A DNA stretch of 11,588 bases from positions 1 through 11,588 of the forward strand of contig NZQO01000116.1 of the NCBI GenBank assembly GCA_002693605.1. The letters are read 5' to 3'. A program made the translations under genes and the position numbers. The stretch comes from Flavobacteriaceae bacterium (GTDB lineage: Bacteria > Bacteroidota > Bacteroidia > Flavobacteriales > Flavobacteriaceae). The notes under the pieces were generated by a model, which was not told where the DNA came from, made no database searches, and worked only from the letters and a program-made list of their open reading frames with translations. Below, piece by piece: positions 7,213 to 11,588 of the stretch (the first letter of the stretch is position 1; every line of letters begins with the position of its first letter).

Positions 7213-7844
7213 GGCGTAAATAGATTGTTGCGAATGGCATATAGAACAAGGCCTATTCGGTTTTTTATGCCTATTTTCTCATAAATGCTATCCCGATAGC
7301 CTTCTATGGTCTTCGGACTTAAAAACATTTTTTCGGCAATTTCGCGGTAAGTCATTTCTGTACACGCATATTCGATAAATTCCAATTCCCGATCGGTAAA
7401 CTCAATATCGAACGGTTGCTTCGTTAGTGACCCAACGAGGATCTTGGCAATGGTATTGGTATGGTAATAGCCTTTATCCATCAGCTGCTCCAAGGCTTCT
7501 TCCAAAATTTCCTTTTTGGTGTCTTTCATTAAATAGCCTCTTGCCCCTGCCCGTAACATTTTCAGAATGATCTCTTCTTCTTCCTCAATGGAAAGTGCGA
7601 GCACCTTTATTTCGGGATAGTGCTCCTTCAGGTGTTCGGTTGCCTCAATCCCGTTCATAATGGGCATATTTACGTCCATCAATACGATATCGGGAGTTTT
7701 TCCGCGTCTTGTCAATTCAGTGAGGAGCTCTTTCCCGTTTCGGCATACGTAGGCAAGCGCGAAGTGCTCAAAATCATCTACCAGGCTACCAATTGCTTCG
7801 GAAAGCAAGTTATGGTCATCTACAACAACTACGGAATAAGCCAT
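7209..7844 (-). CDS. NarL/LuxR-family response regulator
   Basis: This is a 211-residue two-component response regulator. The receiver domain (about 3-120) has the acidic pair Asp9-Asp10 (VVVDDH), phospho-acceptor Asp57 (LMDVNMP), Ser85 and Lys107 (YLMKD), so it should be phosphorylated normally. The output domain (about 148-207) is a LuxR/GerE helix-turn-helix: FTDRELEFIEYACTEMTYREIAEKMFLSPKTIEGYRDSIYEKIGIKNR region, with TYREIAEKMFLSPKTIEGYR as the HTH core. It is therefore a DNA-binding transcription factor. It is the last gene of the four-gene unit, 40 nt after the kinase that is its obvious partner. Its targets are not visible, although its own operon promoter has a nearby palindrome. 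The stop overlaps that of the convergent membrane-protein gene, and I see no terminator there. Confidence 0.95.
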   Translation of the reverse strand: MAYSVVVVDDHNLLSEAIGSLVDDFEHFALAYVCRNGKELLTELTRRGKTPDIVLMDVNMPIMNGIEATEHLKEHYPEIKVLALSIEEEEEIILKMLRAGARGYLMKDTKKEILEEALEQLMDKGYYHTNTIAKILVGSLTKQPFDIEFTDRELEFIEYACTEMTYREIAEKMFLSPKTIEGYRDSIYEKIGIKNRIGLVLYAIRNNLFTP

Positions 7845-7884
7845 TTTTATTTTTTTTAACGGTCATCGCCCCAAAGAAATAACG

Positions 7885-8634
7885 CTACAATCGATAGGTT
7901 AATTTCAATTCGGTGCCTATATTTTTAACAGAGGAAAGATCAAGATCGGCGTTGATGACCTGGGCGCGATTTTTCATGTTCTTGATGCCGATACCGGAAA
8001 AATTAGCCTCATTGGTAAACCCTATTCCGTTATCCTTAGCCACGATATCCAGTTGCTCGGGTTGGTAGCACACCGTTACCTCTAATCGGGTGGCACGGGA
8101 ATGCTTGATGGTATTGCTGAAAAATTCCTGAAAAATTCGAAACAAGATCACTTCGTCATTCGAATCCAATCGCACCGGTTCGCCTTTTATTTCAAGATTC
8201 GCCTCGATAAACTTCAATCTGTTGAAACGTTCAATCTCCAAGTTAAGTGCATCTGAAAGCGTAAGGCTTTTTAGCGCCTCGGGATTTATCAGTTTAGATA
8301 GGGCCCGCAGCTCATTAATGCCACTGCCAATGGTTTTCACGGCCTCATCGATATATTCTGGTTTCTCTTGGGCCATCTGCGCCTGTATCTTCGCTAGGGT
8401 CATAAGCTGGCCAATATTGTCGTGCAGCTCCCAGCTAATGTTGCGCAGGGTCTCCTCGCGAATCTCGATCTGTGTACGAGCAAGTTCCTCATCAAATTTC
8501 TGCTTGGTGAGCGCCTGCTCTTCCAACAGCTTATTTTTTCGTTTCATAAAAACGGTAATGAGTACGATAATTAGTATCGCCAACATTAGCAATACGATTA
8601 CCGAAACTAGGCCCGCTATTTCTTTCTGGTCCAT
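7885..8634 (-). CDS. DesK/NarX-type sensor histidine kinase without a sensor domain
   Basis: This 249-residue kinase of the HisKA_3/HATPase_c type is the usual partner of NarL-type regulators. It has a single membrane helix (about 6-30) and a cytoplasmic coiled coil (about 31-62). The phospho-acceptor is His71 in ELHDNIGQL. The ATPase domain shows the N box with Asn174 (EFFSNTIKHS), G1 DNGIGF (201-206) and GIGIKNM (214-220). No periplasmic or PAS/GAF sensory domain fits in this length. Its ATG at 8634 lies inside the 3' end of the 7-helix gene (19-bp overlap), which suggests translational coupling and a stoichiometric partner. I infer that the signal reaches the kinase through its transmembrane helix or the coiled coil, from the 7-helix protein. 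The regulator gene follows after 40 nt. Confidence 0.94.
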   Translation of the reverse strand: MDQKEIAGLVSVIVLLMLAILIIVLITVFMKRKNKLLEEQALTKQKFDEELARTQIEIREETLRNISWELHDNIGQLMTLAKIQAQMAQEKPEYIDEAVKTIGSGINELRALSKLINPEALKSLTLSDALNLEIERFNRLKFIEANLEIKGEPVRLDSNDEVILFRIFQEFFSNTIKHSRATRLEVTVCYQPEQLDIVAKDNGIGFTNEANFSGIGIKNMKNRAQVINADLDLSSVKNIGTELKLTYRL

Positions 8635-9260
8635 ATAAAGCCAATTGTAAAGCAGCCATTCATAATAATAATGAGCAACCAGTGCACAAACTGAAGCGTC
8701 ATAAAAAGATTGTCATGCGATGAAAAATAGGTTCGCGTCAACTTTATTGGGAGGTATCCTACATAAAAAAGGAGCAATCCCACGCTAATCCAAAACAGCA
8801 AGTTTTGTCTTAGATTGAGCACCTTGTTGGTCGAGAGGATTTCGATATAGTAAAGAATAATATAAAATATCAACAAACAGGCGCCCACAATATAGGCCAA
8901 CAATTGCGGCCGCGTCTGGAAATCTTCAAAGAACACATTTAACACACTGGCCGCAATAAAAATCGTCGACCCTGCAACAATCCAATTTCTATATCTCGGC
9001 TCCCTGATGTATTGGTGGAATACGTAATACAAATACAAGAAAAACGAAATATTATACACGTTGTAAAACAAGGCGTTATAACCCAAGTATTTATAGTAAA
9101 TCTCTATTGCGTATAACTCAAGCAGAAATACGTATACCAATATTATGGGCAGCCACCGCAAGGGGGTTTTCCGGTATTTAGGCCAATAGATAATGGAGGC
9201 CAAGGCGGCCATACCTTCAAAGGCCATGACAATCCCGTCTATGATGCTCCTGTCGAACAC
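8616..9260 (-). CDS. seven-helix membrane protein, putative sensor subunit
   Basis: This is a 214-residue polytopic membrane protein with no family name I can assign. Seven hydrophobic segments are visible, at about 6-26, 36-56, 63-85, 92-111, 119-141, 154-174 and 184-210. The positive-inside rule fits neatly: PKYRKTPLR (27-35), REPRYR (86-91), NKVLNLR (145-151) and the TRKK tail fall on one side, which gives N-terminus out and C-terminus in. There is no large extracytoplasmic domain. It is very rich in Tyr, Phe and Leu in the membrane. It lies between the lipoprotein (14-nt gap) and the kinase (19-bp overlap). The simplest role is the membrane sensor for a kinase that has none, comparable in layout, though not shown to be related, to 7-helix receptor domains fused to kinases elsewhere. 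A transporter or scaffold role is also possible. Confidence 0.8.
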   Translation of the reverse strand: MFDRSIIDGIVMAFEGMAALASIIYWPKYRKTPLRWLPIILVYVFLLELYAIEIYYKYLGYNALFYNVYNISFFLYLYYVFHQYIREPRYRNWIVAGSTIFIAASVLNVFFEDFQTRPQLLAYIVGACLLIFYIILYYIEILSTNKVLNLRQNLLFWISVGLLLFYVGYLPIKLTRTYFSSHDNLFMTLQFVHWLLIIIMNGCFTIGFIWTRKK

Positions 9261-9274
9261 GTTACTTCTTTTTA

Positions 9275-9973
9275 TTAATCGTCAAAATCTGTCTCGGCGT
9301 CTGGCGGCGGTGGTATTACGTGGCTCTCGTTCAGAATGAGGCTATGCTCCCCCTCGCCTTCATCCTGGAAAGAGGGGTTTATAGACAACATTCCCCCCGA
9401 CCAGCCGGCTGTCTTCCCAATTTTACCGGGTACCCTTTGCTCTCCTCCCAGTCTTCCAACCCTGTCCTTTACCAGAACGGCTACGCGATTTCCGTTGGCA
9501 TCGTCATCGGTTAAAAATGCATAGTCGTTTCCATCCTTTTTCATGGTTGGAACCAAGAAGAATGTATTTTGTTTGGGAAAGGGCACGGGCGAACCGTCAT
9601 CAAATTTTTTGGCATCCGGATAATTTACGAAGTAAAAGCGCATTTTGCTTATTTCTACCCCCGCGGTTTTGGCCTCATACTCTATATAGGCCAGATAACG
9701 CTTTAGTGTCTCATAATCATACTCGCCCAGCCGGGTCGGGGTAAATTCGGTGCTATCTCCATTTGCGGCTTCATATTCCTTGATTATCGGCACCCGTCTT
9801 TCGGTATAAGTATCATACAATTGCTTTGCCTGGGCCAGCGGAATTACCTGCTTAGGCGCTTCAACGGGAACAGGTTCTTCCTCTTTGGGAACCTGGTTCT
9901 CGCACCCCACAAGAAAGAATGCCGTTATACAAAACAGATACAAATATTTCGAATTTCTGAAAAGTGCCGCCAT
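9275..9973 (-). CDS. flavobacterial lipoprotein of unknown function
   Basis: This 232-residue protein has a lipoprotein signal peptide (lipobox LVGC, Cys24), then a flexible acidic/Pro linker (about 25-46, PKEEEPVPVEAP), a folded domain (about 47-205) and an acidic, proline-rich tail (PPPPDAETDFDD). The middle contains LYDTYTERRVPIIKEYE (52-68), DYETLKRYLAYIEYEAKTAGVEISKMRFYFVNYPD and KQNTFFLVPTMK. I recall similar proteins of unknown function in Flavobacteriia but know no activity, and no catalytic motif stands out. It is the first gene of the four-gene unit, 14 nt before the 7-helix gene, with a good promoter 27-57 nt before its ATG at 9973. Its position suggests an envelope component of the signalling system, for example a ligand binder or a protein that modulates the sensor; this is inference. 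Confidence 0.82.
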   Translation of the reverse strand: MAALFRNSKYLYLFCITAFFLVGCENQVPKEEEPVPVEAPKQVIPLAQAKQLYDTYTERRVPIIKEYEAANGDSTEFTPTRLGEYDYETLKRYLAYIEYEAKTAGVEISKMRFYFVNYPDAKKFDDGSPVPFPKQNTFFLVPTMKKDGNDYAFLTDDDANGNRVAVLVKDRVGRLGGEQRVPGKIGKTAGWSGGMLSINPSFQDEGEGEHSLILNESHVIPPPPDAETDFDD

Positions 9974-9999
9974 AACTAAATGTTTTTGAAAGGTTTATC

Positions 10000-10030
10000 T
10001 AAATGTAAGGCGTATTTCCGAAGTAACAAA
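10000..10030 (-). promoter_or_regulatory. Bacteroidota-type promoter of the lipoprotein/7TM/kinase/regulator unit
   Basis: On the minus strand TTTG (10030-10027) is followed after exactly 19 nt by TACATTTA (10007-10000). This matches the phylum's TTTG-N19-TAnnTTTG in all but the last base. Transcription would start near 9993, leaving a leader of about 20 nt to the ATG at 9973. Confidence 0.6.
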
Positions 10031-10043
10031 CCCCTATGACTTT

Positions 10044-10059
10044 TTTAGAAACATCTAAA
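10044..10059. promoter_or_regulatory. palindrome upstream of the signalling-operon promoter (possible operator)
   Basis: TTTAGA (10044-10049) and TCTAAA (10054-10059) form a perfect 6-bp inverted repeat with a 4-nt spacer. It is centred about 22 bp upstream of the -33 element. The 8-mer ATCTAAAT of its right half (10053-10060) recurs in the same orientation at 9997-10004, overlapping the -7 element. This spacing would suit an autoregulated NarL-type regulator, but AT-rich palindromes arise by chance. Confidence 0.3.
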
Positions 10060-10124
10060 TAGCGCAAACACCTGGAAACAAGTTATTTGCGAATTCTATT
10101 TATATGAAAATAAGGTATAAAACC

Positions 10125-10148
10125 AAAAAATTAGGGGTAAATCCCCCT
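10125..10148 (-). terminator. Rho-independent terminator after the patatin-like gene
   Basis: On the minus strand AGGGG (10148-10144) pairs with CCCCT (10137-10133) around a 6-nt loop, and a T-rich tail with six T (10130-10125) follows. It begins 16 nt after the patatin stop and separates that transcript from the signalling unit. The stem is short but GC-rich. Confidence 0.6.
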
Positions 10149-10163
10149 TGCGGAGTGGACCAA

Positions 10164-11078
10164 TTACTTATCCATTGCCTTAATCTCGTTGAGCTCGGCG
10201 TTTTTCAGCTTGGCATAATTGTAGCCACTCTCCCACCATTGGGCCATCTTCTTTTTTTCGAAAATGAGCGAATTGGTAGTGAGCACCGTGGGCGTGTAGT
10301 AAAAATTGAGAATGGCATCCTTGTTACCGGCTACGAACTTCCCGATGCGTATGTTCTGCTTTTCCACGCGATCCAGCATATACGCGTGCATGTTGGTGAG
10401 TAGCGAGAACGGATTTCGCGAGGGCAATCTATTGTAGTAGGTTACCTCAGTTTCCAGTACGATTACGTCAACCGCAGTCGCACCGCGGTTTAGCGCTTCC
10501 TCTATGGGCACCATACTGCCAAAGCCGCCATCGGCATACTCGCAACCATCCTTTAAAACGAGGCTCATAAAGGGAACGTAGTTGCACGAAATCCATATCC
10601 AGTCGCAGAAATCGGTATAACTGAAATCGTTTATACTTTTGTATTCCACCTGGTTGAGGGAAAGGTTAGAAACGGTAACCACCACATCTTTGGTACTTGC
10701 CTTCAACTCGTCGAACTCGGGTTCGGTAAGCGTACGGCGAATTAACTTGCGAAGGTTGTGGCTCTCGCCAAATGTTTTACTTCCGCGAAGAAAATTGCGA
10801 AGTACACTAAAATGGTCTATGCCAATCTCCTTTCCGCCGTATTTCCCCTTCTTTATCTCGAACGGCCTAATGCTAAAAATATCCCGCGGATTCACCGAGG
10901 TGTAAATTTCCTTGATTTTCTGCACCTTCTGCAGCGCCAAGTGCGAGATCATCAAACTACCGGTCGAGGTGCCTACGAAAATATCGTACTCGTGGTGCAA
11001 CTCCTGCATGAGGTACTGCGCAACTCCGCCGGCAAAGGCGCCCTTGCTGCCTCCTCCCGATATCACTAAGGCTCTCAT
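10164..11078 (-). CDS. patatin-like phospholipase
   Basis: This 304-residue protein is a patatin-fold serine lipid acyl hydrolase. The three hallmarks are present: the glycine-rich oxyanion loop GGGSKGAFAGG (8-18), the nucleophile elbow GTSTG with Ser38 (36-40), and the catalytic Asp183 in DGG (183-185). Together they form the Ser/Asp dyad, so it should be active on lipid esters, probably phospholipids. There is no signal peptide, which indicates a cytoplasmic or membrane-associated enzyme. The last 90 residues are helical and lack known motifs. Its ATG overlaps the TGA of the aminopeptidase gene (ATGA, 11078-11075), so the two are co-transcribed and translationally coupled. A terminator follows its stop. 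Length and motif spacing are normal for the bacterial stand-alone patatin family; the physiological substrate is unknown. Confidence 0.93.
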   Translation of the reverse strand: MRALVISGGGSKGAFAGGVAQYLMQELHHEYDIFVGTSTGSLMISHLALQKVQKIKEIYTSVNPRDIFSIRPFEIKKGKYGGKEIGIDHFSVLRNFLRGSKTFGESHNLRKLIRRTLTEPEFDELKASTKDVVVTVSNLSLNQVEYKSINDFSYTDFCDWIWISCNYVPFMSLVLKDGCEYADGGFGSMVPIEEALNRGATAVDVIVLETEVTYYNRLPSRNPFSLLTNMHAYMLDRVEKQNIRIGKFVAGNKDAILNFYYTPTVLTTNSLIFEKKKMAQWWESGYNYAKLKNAELNEIKAMDK

Positions 11079-11497
11079 CTATCAGTATTTATTCGGTTAA
11101 GGTACGCTTTCTCCGCTTCGGAAAAGTGATCGAAATCACTATAAATCGCCGATTTGATATCGACATCTTCCAGAAGTTCCGCCAGTAGTTCGCGCGCGAA
11201 CGTACGAAAGCGCCAATTTGGGTGCGTGGCGGCATTGACGAGGTTTTTGAGTACGGGGCCACTGAAGAGGTTTAACTCCCCAATAAACTCAAAAGCTATC
11301 TTGCGCACCTCGAAACTGAAATCGGGCGACGTATACCCTTGCAATTCACTCTTGAATTTACCCTTGTTCGTTTCTTGATAACCTTCGGTAAGTAGCGCCA
11401 AGGCCAACCACAACTGTCGCACATTCCGGTCGTGAAAACCAACTACGTTCTGCGTTTCATCGAGGTAACGACTTCGCTCTTCGGGAAATTGCATCCA
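11075..11497 (-). CDS. M1-family aminopeptidase, C-terminal part only (5' partial)
   Basis: These 140 residues (WMQFPEERSRYLDETQNVVGFHDRNVRQLW... to NTDR) resemble the helical, HEAT-like C-terminus of flavobacterial M1 zinc aminopeptidases. Those proteins are usually around 700 residues, with the HExxH catalytic domain far upstream and therefore missing here. The Met at 11494 is not a credible start. It follows an in-frame Trp, has no ribosome binding site, and lies in the spacer of a perfect inverted repeat, so the real gene has been cut off by the fold-back at 11498. The TGA overlaps the ATG of the patatin-like gene. The family call rests on recall of the conserved SRYLDETQNVVGF / NVRQLWLAL and SFEVRKIAF / FRTFARELLAELL stretches and not on a catalytic motif. 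Confidence 0.75.
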   Translation of the reverse strand, partial: WMQFPEERSRYLDETQNVVGFHDRNVRQLWLALALLTEGYQETNKGKFKSELQGYTSPDFSFEVRKIAFEFIGELNLFSGPVLKNLVNAATHPNWRFRTFARELLAELLEDVDIKSAIYSDFDHFSEAEKAYLNRINTDR

Positions 11498-11588
11498 AAG
11501 AGCGAAGTCGTTACCTCGATGAAACGCAGAACGTAGTTGGTTTTCACGACCGGAATGTGCGACAGTTGTGGTTGGCCTTGGCGCTACT
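11391..11588. repeat. perfect 91-bp inverted repeat at the window end (fold-back, likely artefact)
   Basis: Bases 11391-11481 and 11498-11588 are exact reverse complements over all 91 positions, separated by 16 nt (11482-11497), and the match runs to the final base. As a result the right arm repeats, on the plus strand, about 30 codons of the aminopeptidase (from ERSRYLDE to WLALAL). Both arms are coding sequence of one gene, not a transposon end. This pattern is typical of fold-back chimeras from amplification or library preparation, or of an assembler turning round at a contig end. Confidence 0.95.

Noticed and set aside
8222..8638. Plus-strand open frame of 138 codons
   Set aside because: It is antisense to the histidine kinase, including the H-box, and has Ser-rich composition.
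11075..11494. A complete 139-residue stand-alone protein starting at Met 11494
   Set aside because: The frame stays open upstream, the Met lies in the repeat spacer without a ribosome binding site, and the residues match the tail of a much longer enzyme.
11391..11588. The inverted repeat as a hairpin telomere, transposon end or attachment site
   Set aside because: Both arms encode the same stretch of one aminopeptidase and the gene is cut at the turn. There is no transposase, no target duplication, and telomeres of this kind are not known in this group.

Overview
The window looks like chromosomal DNA of a marine-type member of the Bacteroidota, class Flavobacteriia. The pointers are an OmpA-family protein of the flavobacterial type, lipoproteins with short acidic stretches after the lipid cysteine, a UvrD/PcrA helicase with the C-terminal tudor-like domain, almost no Shine-Dalgarno sequences, and a TTTG-N19-TAnnTTT promoter. 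I see no phage, insertion sequence, CRISPR array, rRNA or tRNA. Most of it reads as housekeeping and envelope genes.

Layout, left to right. 1-654 (+): 3' part of an OmpA-family gene, closed by a strong bidirectional terminator. 815-1679 (-): a small DUF2945/tudor-like gene followed by a YrdC-family gene of the YciO type. 1786-2667 (+): a lipoprotein alpha/beta hydrolase, meeting stop to stop with a UvrD/PcrA helicase on the minus strand (2664 to about 4988). 5137-6420 (+): a secreted M20D amidohydrolase. 6421-6696: a gene-free stretch with frame-broken, coding-like sequence and one hairpin. 6697-7212 (+): a conserved one-helix membrane protein of unknown function, again meeting its neighbour stop to stop. 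7209-9973 (-): a compact four-gene unit, read from 9973 down: unknown lipoprotein, 7-helix membrane protein, histidine kinase, response regulator. It has a good flavobacterial promoter and a nearby palindrome. 10164-11497 (-): the C-terminus of an M1-family aminopeptidase, coupled by an ATGA overlap to a patatin-like phospholipase, then a terminator.

The most interesting system is the four-gene unit at 7209-9973. The kinase has one membrane helix and no sensory domain, and its start overlaps the end of the 7-helix gene. I infer that sensing is done by the separate 7-helix protein and perhaps by the lipoprotein. The regulator is a classical NarL/LuxR type with an intact phospho-acceptor Asp.

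The right end is suspect. Bases 11391-11481 and 11498-11588 are perfect inverted copies (91 bp arms, 16-nt spacer) that run to the last base. The fold-back lies inside an aminopeptidase gene, whose recognisable protein sequence stops at the switch point. This is best explained as a chimeric or fold-back contig end, so nothing to the right of about 11497 should be treated as genome sequence without checking.
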